The translations under genes were made by a program, and so were the position numbers. Positions 1-9,919 of a stretch of 64,000 bases of DNA are shown here, in pieces. This stretch comes from Streblospio benedicti. Taxonomy: Eukaryota; Annelida; Polychaeta; Spionida; Spionidae. How positions within the stretch are numbered: the stretch's first letter is position 1; each line of letters begins with the position of its first letter. The DNA lies in NCBI GenBank assembly GCA_019095985.1, contig CM032662.1:17180859-17244858 (forward strand). Reading direction: 5' to 3'. Under the pieces are notes generated by a model. The model saw only the letters and a program-made list of their open reading frames with translations, was not told where the DNA came from and made no database searches.

Positions 1-1890
1 CAATCTTCCTGTTTACGAATATGAGATTATATTAGTAAACATTGTAGTGACACATATTTTTTCCTTTCCACTACAATATTTATACATATATGCACATGGG
101 GCTAATGTATCACGAAAATAGACATGAAATACCATATGACACATATTTTTAAAAAATATGTGTCACTGTTTAAGTCCTATGCAATGCAAGTGCTCATGTT
201 TTTTTGTTAAACTTCGAAAAATACTTACATTGTTTTTGGCCGTTTACCTGCATTTTCTCTGAAAGATACAAAGTACTGTATATGTATTAAATTACTTAGC
301 ATATATACTAAATTACTTATCATATAATCAATAATGTAAGTGCCTAGTTAAAGTAAAGATAAGTTCTATGTAATGATTAGCAACAAATTACTTTTACAGA
401 GTCTTGCATAAAAGAAATGAAATGATTGCATAAATACACGCAAGATTAGTAGAAATATGAAATTAAAAAATAAGAAAAATTACTAGATAAATAGATGCAA
501 CAATAGCAGTAAAATGAATGAAAAATACTCTAGAAATTATTCCAACTTACAAACATTTCTTGCCCATCCTCTTTTGCTGGACAGGGGCAGAGAGAGGATC
601 TTTTCAGCCACCCCTGTCCAGATAGGATTATGTTGGCCAATCAAGTGCATTATTGCCTGTTGTATTGGATTAACCCATTCGTATCGGGATGTCCCTTGAG
701 GGACATTTTTACGCACGATTTTGCACTGAAAAGTCCCCCGGATTATAGCCGTTTTTCAAATATAAACAGAGGCGTCATGATGCCGGGATTTAGACTAGTG
801 ACAACATAAGCGGCTTACCTTTACATTTCGATGTAAATTTTGTGGAAGTGAAGCACGGTTTTCATAATATTGCACAAAAGAAAACGTGATTTCATTTGTA
901 AGAAAATATATCTGCACAAGAAACACATTATGGGGGAAAAAGTTCTTCTTTTCTTTTCTTTTGCAAAAATGATTTACACTCATTAGAAAAAAGCTCAAAA
1001 ATACTCAAGAAACACGTGATTTAATTTCAAGCTCAAAATAAAATTACCCCAACAAGTTCTATACCATATTGAAGGGGAATTTCTTTTCTTTTCATTGAAA
1101 ATGAGGCTGATATATTTTTCTATGACGTCATTAGGAAAAAGAGTGGTTTTATTTCTAGAGATGGCCTTTCTGTTAATAATTGGATATATTCAATTGCTTA
1201 GTCACATAAAATGCTACGCGTGGAGCGAGGTTATGCAATTAACCCTTGCCTAGCGGATACGTCCTCTAGGATGCATAAACTTCTTTGCCGGCGTACGGGA
1301 AATGAAATCACAAAATAAAAACACAGACGAACAATGGTTTTGACAGTGTGACGCCCAAGATAAAAAAAATTCTGGGCCACGAAAAATGGTTATTTTTCTA
1401 CATAAATTCACGTGTGCATTCAGAATCATATATGGGTAAGAATTTGCTCTTGGCGCCGAGGCGGTTTTTAGGCAGTAGGGTCAAACAATGCCTTGCCATG
1501 ATACCTAGACTTCAAATAATCATATATTTCTATATATGTATTGAAAGAGAAATGAAAAACCTACCAAGTGATGTGTTTCTTCTGTCATTTCATCTTTTTA
1601 TAAAAAAGATAACCCCATGTCAAACTCAAAATTTGCCGAAAAAATGCATTTTTTTCTCGCAATTTTTTTCCCCACTTTTGACCTCTAAATAGAGTATCTT
1701 ATAACCACTCGACCCACACGTATTATATACCAAAAATTAGAATATGTTTTGTTCTTATTTGTGACCGAAAATCATTGACATGTGTTGTGAATAAATGGGT
1801 CAAATCGTGGAAGAAAAAAGTTTGGTATAATCATCACAGGCCGGTGATGAATATAAATGAGATCAAGTGACCTATCACAGCAAAGTATCA
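1..1890. other. Non-coding stretch, no gene seen
   Basis: AT-rich sequence with no exon that has coding character plus splice sites. A short perfect palindrome (GACACATATTTTT and its complement) lies at about 138-168, and one arm recurs near 51-65. Open frames here are short and contain no recognisable domain. It could be intron or 3' flank of the minus-strand gene that ends, as far as visible, at 2049. Confidence 0.5.
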
Positions 1891-1892
1891 AA

Positions 1893-2015
1893 TGGGTGTG
1901 GCTGGTTCAACCAATCAGGCTGCAGTATTTAAACAGGTCACATAAATTATGTTAATCCACTCTCAGGAGGCGAAACATTTCAGAGGTCACTTTGCTTTAC
2001 ATCTGATACTCGAAT
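1893..2015. repeat. Dispersed repeat, copy 1 (CCAAT and TATTTAAA-bearing)
   Basis: Shares a long similar stretch with 6270-6405: a CAACCAATCA block, then GCAGTATTTAAACAGG, then TCACATAAA, TTAATCCAC and AACATTTCAGAG in the same order and spacing. The family is not recognised. The conserved core resembles a CCAAT box followed by a TATA-like TATTTAA, but both copies lie in the region of the minus-strand gene, so a promoter role is speculative. Confidence 0.6.
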
Positions 2016-2048
2016 ACCCCCCCCCCAAAACTCCACCATTGTACTCAC

Positions 2049-2224
2049 AGTGCCGGGTCGAGCGTGATGTAACACAGCAGGGTGATGAGCTTGGCGGCGT
2101 CTGCGGGTGAGTACACGCCACCGTCTGCAACACCGCAGACAGGTTCTCCAGCGGGGGGCCGCAGACACCACCAACAACCACGCCGGGGTCAACGTCACGG
2201 TCACCAGCAGCTGGAGGGGCCAGC
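2049..2224 (-). CDS. Unknown minus-strand gene, exon d, with frame breaks
   Basis: Acceptor TTTCTCACTATCCCCAG, donor CACT|gtgagt. Entry in phase 1, as left by exon c, reads WPLQLLVTVTLTPAWLLVV. Plausible coding then continues in a second frame (PPLENLSAVLQTV) and finishes in a third (ADGGVYSPADAAKLITLLCY), each with GC-rich third positions. The first switch lies at a run of six C and would be explained by one missing C. The second lies at CAGACGGTGG and would be explained by loss of one copy of a 10-base tandem repeat. Either the assembly has small errors here or the gene is decaying. Confidence 0.5.
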
Positions 2225-5200
2225 CTGGGGATAGTGAGAAAGAAGTGGCTCAGCTCACGCCCAATGTTAGCAGTCAGTAAGACGCAGGTATCAAGATGTG
2301 CATGGCTCATGTGCCTAGATGACTGCTTCGTAAATAGTCGGTAGCGTAGTAGGCTATGATTGTGATTAAGGCTGTGAGGCTAGTAGGCTAATAATACATA
2401 GTATCAAGGCGGGAAAATGGCATTCTGCAAGAGCAGGCACTAAAGAGTCTGGTCGAGATTGTGTACTTTGTCCTCAGTGGCTAGAGCGTCCGCCCATGAG
2501 CATATGAATGGTCTGTATCATGGACGGGAGACCGTGAATTCGATTCCACGATCTTCCAAGTAACTTTACGTAGCCTTCCCGCTTATTTCACAATAGCACA
2601 ATGCTAGTGTAAAGGTCTCAGGTTCAATCCCCCGACATTTCCACCAGTATGTCATGTATGAGTTTTGACATGTGGAAAAGGAGTCTAATTTGATCCATTT
2701 ATTGATTGCTCTCTATAGCTCTACATTGTCTTATATACTCGAGCTCGTCTGGGTGAATAGGTGTGTGGACTGGCTTAGACTTATAGGCCAGAAGCCCGTA
2801 CCATCTGGAGGAAGCTTTTGCCTTATTTGACAGACGCATGGGTATAACCTATCGAAATGCTTATGGTTTTGTTATTGACAATTTGTTAAGTTCAGGAGTG
2901 GGTTTTTACATGAATGTGTATTTACAAGGGAATTTCAATGGTCTACATTTTGTTATGGTCCAGATTACTGCCTAGATTTTGGGCTGGGCCTTTAACATGT
3001 GTGTGGAGAGAAACTTGTTAAGACATCTTGTCTGATGCAGGAAGATTGTTTTTCTCTGCAACGTCACTTCCAAAACAAACAAAATAACTTTCGAGTCTCT
3101 GGGCATTTACCTCTTATACTGTACTCCTTACGGCAACGAACAAAAATTGCAATAAATTTTCTAAAAGTAACCCAACATAAATAATATGTTGAGTACCTCA
3201 ATGTTGAATGACACACACACTTTACATCATCCAGTTTCTCCAGTGGACAGCCTGGAAGACACCAAACAGGGGTAGTTATATTTTGGTAACAACAATAAAA
3301 AAAAGCTTTTTAGCATAAATATAGGGATTGTTCACAAATGACATCACCTCATTTTTGGCCTTTTTTATCCCCCCAACCCCCCTTGTCACCTTTCATCATC
3401 TTTGCAGCATTTCCTCCACCCCACCCCCGACATGCATTCGCGATGACATTTAACATTGATTTAACTATGCCCCGATATAAACTATGCCGCGATATAAATA
3501 TATTTGAATATATAAGTCCATAATCTAGACATGATTTTAGAAATGTATTTAGGACATAAAGTAAACATGGTAATGTGATTTCAACTAGTAGATATATCAC
3601 AACTCACTTTTAACATGTCAGAAAGTAAGCTCAAATACTGTTAAATCACTATATCTTTTTTTTCTCAAAAGGTGACATCACCCAAGTGCTAGAACCCCCC
3701 CCCCCCCCCCCTGTCAACTCTCTTCATCTTTCCCATCCGCCACCCCCCACCCCCTGCCGGGTGACATCATTTGTGAACAATCCCTTATATCAAATGTGGT
3801 ATGATTGAAAAGAATTATAAAGACCTCAACATTTCAAGTATCAGGAAATCCAGCCATTTTGCCCTTCTTTTTCAAAAACTTTCACCATATGCGTTCCGCT
3901 TTGCCCCCCTCCTATAACCTTCCCACCCACTCGGTGGCTATACCCTCCCTCACAAATGTGAAGCCCCCCTTACAAAAAGCTTCTTACGCCCTTGAGTGAT
4001 TGATAACCAGTCATCATCTACACTATGAAAACATACAATAAAGTATTTTCAAGAAAATTTGTATATGTTTTCTATGCCATTAAGATATTTTCTATTTGAT
4101 CTAAGATTTTTTGATAACTTGATGAACAAAATCATAAATGAACAAGAAGCAATGAAACATCCTCTTGAATATTTATATAAACATTAGGATTCAAAGTTAA
4201 AGTCATAAAACGAGGTCCCCTTAATTTCACATATAAGAATCAGCAATTGATCTAGTTCATTATGTTTCAAATTACATTTTGGCAAGGTGAAATCATGTAT
4301 CATGGATCATCTGAGCTACTGGGAATGTTCTGTACTAGGTCATGATGACCCCTTACCCCCCTAATGCACACACGTTGACAAGTGTGCTTAGTTAGTGAAT
4401 TATGGGAGCCACATGAAACTGTTTACATTGAGACCAACCAGTCCAGCCAAAGGTTTCGGTGGTCACATCAGATGTCTTTCTGTGCATCGCTATACACTTA
4501 TTTACAAAATCATCAATAGATAGCTTTTAACACTATGAGGAGGTATCATCAAGAAAGAATACAAGTACTTTTTTTCAAATACAACTATGCATGTTTGATT
4601 GATTTGACAGGCACCAGTGCTATAACTTTATCTGTACATGCACTTTGACTGTGGCATTGACAAATGATACCCACTTGTTTTGATCCATTGAATAGACTGG
4701 AGTGTTGTATACGGCCTGTTTTAATGTAACAAACAATAGACAACACCTTTCCTTAGCTTGTGCACTTAAGGGTCTAATCCTAAAAATAATTTGAATCCAC
4801 ATTCAGGTTGCTCTTCACAAATACACTCCACATTGGCATTTGTGTTACCCTGCTTCTCTTTCAGCTAACATAGGCAATACATAGCGTTTTGAAGAGCAGC
4901 AGATAGGGATTCATTTAAAATGTATCATTCCAATGTCATATTGGATATAGCAGCTTTCTGTTGCCATTAAAAGCAGAAATCAAACAAAAATTACCTTTGC
5001 TAAAATTCACAATTTCATAAATTCAGAAATTGGGGAGGACTAGTGCTGAATTCAATTCACTCGTCCTGCATACCAGAGCAAAAACACGCTGGGCAACTTG
5101 TTTTGGACAAGTAACTTTTGGGGAGGACTAGCACTTTTGTTAAAGTTACTAGTCCTGCAGAAGAGTAACTATTGAGGTAATGAGGTTTTGTCACATCACA

Positions 5201-7459
5201 CGTCTTGGTGATGAAGAGAACAAGCAATGACTGATGTTGACTCATCTATTGACTGACTTCCCTATAGTATTGTTACATGTTCTTAAATTATATCTGATAC
5301 TTCTGGATCATGATTACCAATGAAATTACTTGAAAAAGAATGATAAATACATGCCCCACGTACCGTAATTGACGATCACCCTGACCATGTCGAGCACCGA
5401 GGGCCCCCAGGCGAGGCCGCCCGTCATGGTGAGGATGTTGTAGAAGAAGCGGCGTATGCTCGCCACCAGCCGGCGGTTTCTGTGGACACTACAACGGAAG
5501 GAAAACATACACCAAGTGGCAGATCCAGGCTTTTGGAAAAGGGGGGGCACGTAAAAGATTTCATCAAAACCGCTATGAAAATGAAGTATTTTGGTGGGAA
5601 AAGGGGGGCATGTGCCCCTGCGCCAACCCCATTATGGATCTGCCTATGTATACCATATTCGTTCTAATAAGCACACAGTGCGCTTACACAAAAAATGAAT
5701 TTCTACAGAAAACAAATAAAAAACACATGAGATGTGTAGTAAGCGCACCGCGACAATTTTTCACGATTCATAAATTTTTTTCTTTTTAGGATAAAACTTT
5801 GAGCCCACGGAACAAGATAACATGGGAGCTAAGCGATAATATGGTAGAAGAGATTTCTTTCTTTGAAATGATTTATGAATTATATATTATTATGATTTCT
5901 TTCTGTCGGCCAAAAAAGAGCAAGATTTGTTAAATTTAATCTGTGTAAACACGGGGTGTTCTTAATAGGGCAGGTGCGCTTGTAAGACTAACTACGGTAT
6001 TCATGAAAATGCAATTAAGAAACAAACCCAACATCACACAATGATTTTGATTCCAAAATTCAGAGGTTATGGGGATCTAAATGGAAAGCCAGAAAGATGT
6101 CGCGAAAAAATGAGGTAGACTCTAAGGTCATCCGAACTAGTGCTATACAAAAATGATTTAAAGCCAAATGAGATCATTCTGAGTATCAGATGTCAACAGA
6201 CCTAGGAAGGATAACTATTGCTCATTAAAAATGTGACCAACCACAGGCTGTTAATCCCAGAATTGGAATTAGGTCAAGTGATCAATCCGAGGAATTCAAC
6301 CAATCACGTTGCAGTATTTAAACAGGTCACATAAAATGATAAATTATATTAATCCACACTCAAGCATAACATTTCAGAGTTCAATTTGCTTGACATTTGA
6401 TACTCAGAGTGAATGCGATGAAGTTCTGTTTGATGTTAAATATGTACAGTCTTTCTTCTTTAACCATGCAGCATGTGAAAATCCTCAAGTTTTTAAAAAG
6501 TTTTATTCTGTTTTTGAAACCAGTTTCAAGGCAACAGCCTCCTTTTCAAGATTGAGTGATCAATCATATTTACATACATATTCAACATGAGACCACATGC
6601 AGTTTACCGTATAAACTCGGTATTTGATAAGTTCTGTTTGACTTACTGGCGTGGAACGCCCACGTGAACACAGCGTTGGGCGTGTTGAGACTGGAGTACA
6701 TCAGCAACAACGTGTCATCATGATCCAGCAGAAACTCCAGCTGCAGGTCTGAGCAGAACAAAAACATCATCAAAAACAAAACAAAACAGCAAATTCAATG
6801 ATTACAATGCAATAAATTCACATACGATATTGGTTGTATTTTGCACAAATTACGAATGGGGCTCTCATAAAACACTGCATAGGTGCTTTAGTTTGGACTG
6901 AACGAGACTGTTTTATCCAGAACAGAGCTGTAGGGAGAATTGTGCTTGTTGCTTTGTGACTTTGAGAAGTCCCAAGTATACAGACTAATGACACACCGGT
7001 GACATCTTCAATGCACAACGAGTTTATTTGCCGCATAACAATGAAAATGTACACAAACCCAGTAGCACTATGTGTGAATTTCAAAACACAATATGCTGCT
7101 CTTCCTTCATTGTTCTAACTACGTCACGAGTTCCATTCACCGTTCAAGCAAGAGCCTCAGTGTCATAATATCGTGATTCTCTATAAAAAGCATGTGTGTA
7201 GAAATGGGTCCATGCAACAACTACCGTCTCAGTCTAAATTGATTATTTTCATCTTTCACAACACAAAGAATTTCTAACCGTTTGACAGTTTCGCCAGTGT
7301 TTTATCCAGCGAGCTGTTGCCTGGCACGAATCCACAGGCTGCGAGGGAGAGGGAGCCTGGGCAAGAGAAGAGGTGGCCCTGGCTGAGGCTGCCCAGTGCT
7401 GGGGGGACCAGGGGGAGGCCCGGCGGCACGTCCGAGATCGAACTCTCCTCCATGCGCAA
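2049..7459 (-). CDS. Multi-exon gene of unknown function, partial, four exons seen
   Basis: Four exons on the minus strand, in transcription order 7459-7279, 6748-6647, 5488-5364 and 2224-2049. Each has a pyrimidine-rich AG acceptor and a GT donor, and codons are GC-rich at third positions, unlike the AT-rich flanks. Exons 1 and 2 join in phase 1 through a Gly/Asp codon. Exon 3 needs a phase-2 partner, so at least one exon between 6647 and 5488 is not seen. The translated pieces contain helical-looking hydrophobic stretches (LLDHDDTLLLMYSSLN, RRFFYNILTMTGGLAW, PADAAKLITLLCYITL), which would suit an armadillo/HEAT-like solenoid; this is an impression, not a family match. No start or stop codon is assigned. 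The gene may begin in or beyond the 8593-8692 gap. Confidence 0.6.
2461..2585 (+). repeat. tRNA-derived SINE, copy 1
   Basis: The head reads like a tRNA gene: CTCAGTGGCTAGAGCGTCC supplies the A-box region and GAATTCGATTCCACGAT the B-box/T-arm region, about 50 bases apart. A second copy lies on the opposite strand at 62755-62880 with the same head and a similar body (GATCTTCCAAGTAACTTTA against GATCTTCCCAACTACCTTTA). Cloverleaf pairing is degraded, so it is a SINE rather than a functional tRNA. Confidence 0.7.
2590..2645 (+). repeat. Second tRNA-like fragment next to the SINE
   Basis: GGTCTCAGGTTCAATCCCCCGA contains a near-perfect RNA polymerase III B box (GGTTCAATCCC). It follows the first SINE head by about 60 bases. 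It may be part of a composite SINE or of a separate truncated SINE. No A box was recognised. Confidence 0.4.
3323..3785. mobile_element. MITE-like element with about 26-base terminal inverted repeats
   Basis: The left end AGGGATTGTTCACAAATGAC is matched, inverted, by GTGAACAATCCCT at the right end, with TGACATCA next to both inner ends. The flanks are AT-rich and could hold a short TA/TAT target duplication. The interior has two poor copies of a C-rich block (around 3370-3430 and 3690-3755), each preceded by GACATCACC, so the element seems to contain an internal duplication. No transposase is encoded. It lies between exons c and d of the minus-strand gene. Confidence 0.75.
3786..5363. other. 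Intronic stretch, no gene seen
   Basis: Lies between exons d and c of the minus-strand gene. No spliced coding segment was recognised on either strand. A repeated phrase GGGGAGGACTAG occurs at about 5034 and 5121, roughly 87 bases apart. Confidence 0.4.
5364..5488 (-). CDS. Unknown minus-strand gene, exon c
   Basis: Acceptor CCTTCCGTTGTAG, donor TACG|gtacgt. The convincing frame needs a phase-2 entry and ends in phase 1. It has basic residues first (HRNRRLVASIRRFF), then NILTMTGGLAWGP and a helical end (VLDMVRVIVNYG). Codon use is GC3-rich. Its phase does not fit exon b directly, hence the inferred missing exon. Confidence 0.65.
5517..5644 (+). mobile_element. Small TIR element with GGCAGATCCAGG-type ends, copy 1
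   Basis: GGCAGATCCAGG at the left is matched by the inverted ATGGATCTGCC at the right. Inside are poly-G runs and GAAAATGAAGTATTTTGGTG. The inverse of that internal sequence (CACCAAAATACTTCATTTTC) occurs in the second copy at 14223-14384, so the two are the same family in opposite orientation. Confidence 0.65.
6270..6405. repeat. Dispersed repeat, copy 2 (CCAAT and TATTTAAA-bearing)
   Basis: Counterpart of 1893-2015. It keeps the ordered blocks CAACCAATCA, GCAGTATTTAAACAGGTCAC and AACATTTCAGAG and carries a small insertion (ATGATAAATT). It lies in the intron between exons b and c of the minus-strand gene. Confidence 0.6.
6647..6748 (-). CDS. Unknown minus-strand gene, exon b
   Basis: A 102-base exon with acceptor TTCTGCTCAG and a consensus donor GCCA|gtaagt. 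Its phase-1 entry completes GAC with the G of exon a. The peptide reads DLQLEFLLDHDDTLLLMYSS and continues with a Trp/Phe-rich end (VFTWAFHA). The perfect phase match to exon a is the best evidence that both belong to one transcript. Confidence 0.65.
7279..7459 (-). CDS. Unknown minus-strand gene, exon a
   Basis: Acceptor TTTCTACCTCCAG precedes the exon. It reads open for 60 codons plus one base and stops at a weak donor (G|gttaga). The peptide begins LRMEESSISDV, is Pro/Ser/Gly/Leu-rich in the middle and ends LDKTLAKLSNG. Third positions are strongly GC. It enters in phase 0, so an upstream exon is expected unless the ATG at codon 3 is the start. Confidence 0.55.
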
Positions 7460-8592
7460 CTGGAGGTAGAAAACTCAGCTGAAACTAGTCTTAGATCAAA
7501 GGCAGCTGCATCCATGGGCTTTGAGAAAATTAAAGCTCTTTTCAAAGCCCATTTAATTGATGCAGTTGCCTATTTGTCTTAGAGCAAGTAATGACACTTA
7601 TTCCGCATTTTTCGCTGGAAGCAAAATGAAGGATATACGTGTACCGGTATGCAGTGTTGACAACCTGACTCACGCAAAACTCTTAGAAAATGTATGCATG
7701 ACGAAGCTTTATAAAAATCGTTGTGATAAAGATGTTAAAAAATGTAGATTCAGTAGAAAATATTTTGTTAATTTTAGCTATTTTGATAAGTTATGTAGCC
7801 TCATAACATCATTTTAAACTACTTTGTGCTATGAAAGCTCGGTCAAATATAGCAAGTTCGAAAAATATAACAATTCATCCACCAATCAAAAATCTTAACA
7901 AATGACTACATACTTTAATAACAAAATTTGACACCTGAAATTTTTTAAAAATACTGAAAATCCTTCAAAGGTTCACATCTATGTACATGTATAAAGAGCA
8001 GTACAGAGCTTGTCTGAGCATTAATTGTACAAGAAAACTTCACGATGGTTTGGCACTAAATTTTGAGTCTCACTAAGAATGAGCATTTCTACTTCCTATT
8101 ATCTTTTTCGTACTGCAGCGACTTTGAATTAAAACAAACACACACTTTGTAATTGGACTTTTTCCGGGTTTAAAACCCCCAAAGGACAGGGGGTTTGTAC
8201 CCCAAAAACTTATTTTTCCAAAGGGTTTCAGGGTATTTTTTACTCGTGTTTTTCCCAATTTTTACTAATTTTCAGGGTTTATCTTCATATAAAAAGGGGA
8301 TTTAAAAAAAAATATATAGGCAGTGTTTAAAAGGGCTTTAAAAAAAAAATTCATATAATCCAGAAGGGGAACAAAAACCGGTAGATTATATATAAAAAAA
8401 CTTTTTTTTCAAAATGTTATCCCCCCTTTAAGTCAATTTAAGGGATCTATCCAAGGGTCTCCCTATCATTGAGGGTTTTTTTGTTACACTATGCTGACAT
8501 TTTTGAAATTAAAGACAGGGCCAAATGTTTCTGGATAAAAAGAATAAAATTTTTAATTTTTCTTTAAAAATTTGAAAACATTCTAAATCCAT
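7460..8592. other. Non-coding stretch ending in poor-quality sequence
   Basis: No exon recognised. From about 8140 to the gap the sequence is full of stretched homopolymers (AAAACCCCC, GGGGG, TTTTTTTT, CCCCCC) and reads like a low-quality read end. Any gene content here should not be trusted. Confidence 0.5.
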
Positions 8593-8692
8593 NNNNNNNN
8601 NNNNNNNNNNNNNNNNNNNNNNNNNNNNNNNNNNNNNNNNNNNNNNNNNNNNNNNNNNNNNNNNNNNNNNNNNNNNNNNNNNNNNNNNNNNN
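8593..8692. other. Assembly gap, 100 N
   Basis: Exactly 100 unknown bases, a conventional placeholder for a gap of unknown true length. Confidence 0.98.
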
Positions 8693-8787
8693 ATTGACTT
8701 CAAGAACGTCACTGTTTATTAATCACACAGGCGTATTGTAGAAAATTATATGAAAACTATGAGCAATTGTATTTATTCTGTATGCAT

Positions 8788-8920
8788 CATAAGGTCTCAC
8801 CTTTTCGTTTGTTCTTTTTATATGCATATATATCTCCAAATTGTAAATGCTTTTTGTGCTTTACAATTTGGAGAGATACATGCATATAAGAAGAACAAAA
8901 AGAAAAGATGAGACCATATG
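8788..8920. mobile_element. Long palindromic hairpin element (MITE-like)
   Basis: Two arms of about 58 bases form an imperfect palindrome. The outer ends are GGTCTCACCTTTTCGTTTG and its counterpart AAAGAAAAGATGAGACC. The inner part is CTCCAAATTGTAAA against TTTACAATTTGGAG around a GCTTTTTGTGC loop. No coding capacity. This is the form of a foldback or MITE element. Confidence 0.7.
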
Positions 8921-9700
8921 AGAACTTTTGTCACCTAGTATGTCTCTTTCATGTAATGAATATGATTATGATATCAACGTCTCACCATACAGAGAGACTG
9001 AGACCCTGATGGAGTGAATGACAAAAGGAGGGGTTTCTCTAAAAAAAACTTGGCTTGAGGTATAGCTGATTTCAAAAAATGAGATTAACATATCTATGAA
9101 GATCAACCATTCCGTTTTGATGATGGTTTATCTAATTATGTTAATTCTATATTATATAGCCTACTATTATGATTTTAAGTGAAACTTACACCAACGTTTA
9201 AAGTGACACCTATCGCAATTTTTCACGTGCCATATTCTTCCCTTGCCATCTTAATCACACCAAATACCTGCCCAGTGTGACAAATGCATGTACTCTATGT
9301 TTAGACATGACTGTGACTGCTTATGAAATATGTTGACTTTGGCGGGGTTTAGGTTTTATGGTAGTGTGGGTTAGACATTAAACGTGCGTGGCGGGTGTGG
9401 GTAAACTGATCACCCACGCAGGGCACCGCGCAAAACTGGAGAATTCAGGTTAAAGTGATATGAGACCTAGGTGTAATTAGAAATTAGACGTATGCAGTCT
9501 TCTAGTGAGCGAACCTCCTAGCATACATCAGACGGCTCACAATCTGCGCCTGACAGAACAGAGTGCCGAGATCTCCCCATGGGGGCACACAATGTAGGCT
9601 GTCACTTGGCGGAGACTTGCTTTCATTTTACAAGGAGGCAGTGTTAGTTATTTCGCTGCTAAAAGCAACAAAAAGCAACAACCAGCATATTTATTGTGAT
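8921..9700. other. Non-coding stretch
   Basis: No exon, RNA gene or strong repeat recognised. Open frames are short and AT-rich. Confidence 0.4.
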
Positions 9701-9703
9701 CTG

Positions 9704-9919
9704 CATGGGCCCCCTGCATCATGGGAGGGTGTGCGTGGTATGTATTCTACTGTGCTATGAACAATATTATACCATGCACATTACTACTATTATATAGAAT
9801 TCTATATGATAGTAGTAATGTGTACGGTATAGTGCCTTCTTCTTCCACATTGTATACTGTTTGTACAGCATAGTAGTATACACACCACAAACACACTCCC
9901 ATGATGCTGGGGTCCATGG
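9704..9919. mobile_element. MITE with nested palindromes, copy 1
   Basis: Terminal inverted repeats: CATGGGCCCCCTGCATCATG at the left, matched by CATGATGCTGGGGTCCATG at the right. GTGGTATGTAT and ATACACACCAC extend the pairing inward. A second inverted repeat sits in the middle (CATTACTACTATTATAT against ATATGATAGTAGTAATG). A second copy lies at 61595-61780 with the same outer and inner palindromes. Non-coding. Confidence 0.8.

Noticed and set aside
2465-2570. Functional tRNA gene
   Set aside because: A and B boxes are present, but the acceptor and anticodon stems do not pair well and a sister copy exists; it is a SINE.
2049-7459. Assignment of the minus-strand gene to a named family such as LINS or UNC79
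   Set aside because: The LDHDD phrase and helical character were suggestive, but exon order and other segments did not match what I recall of those proteins.
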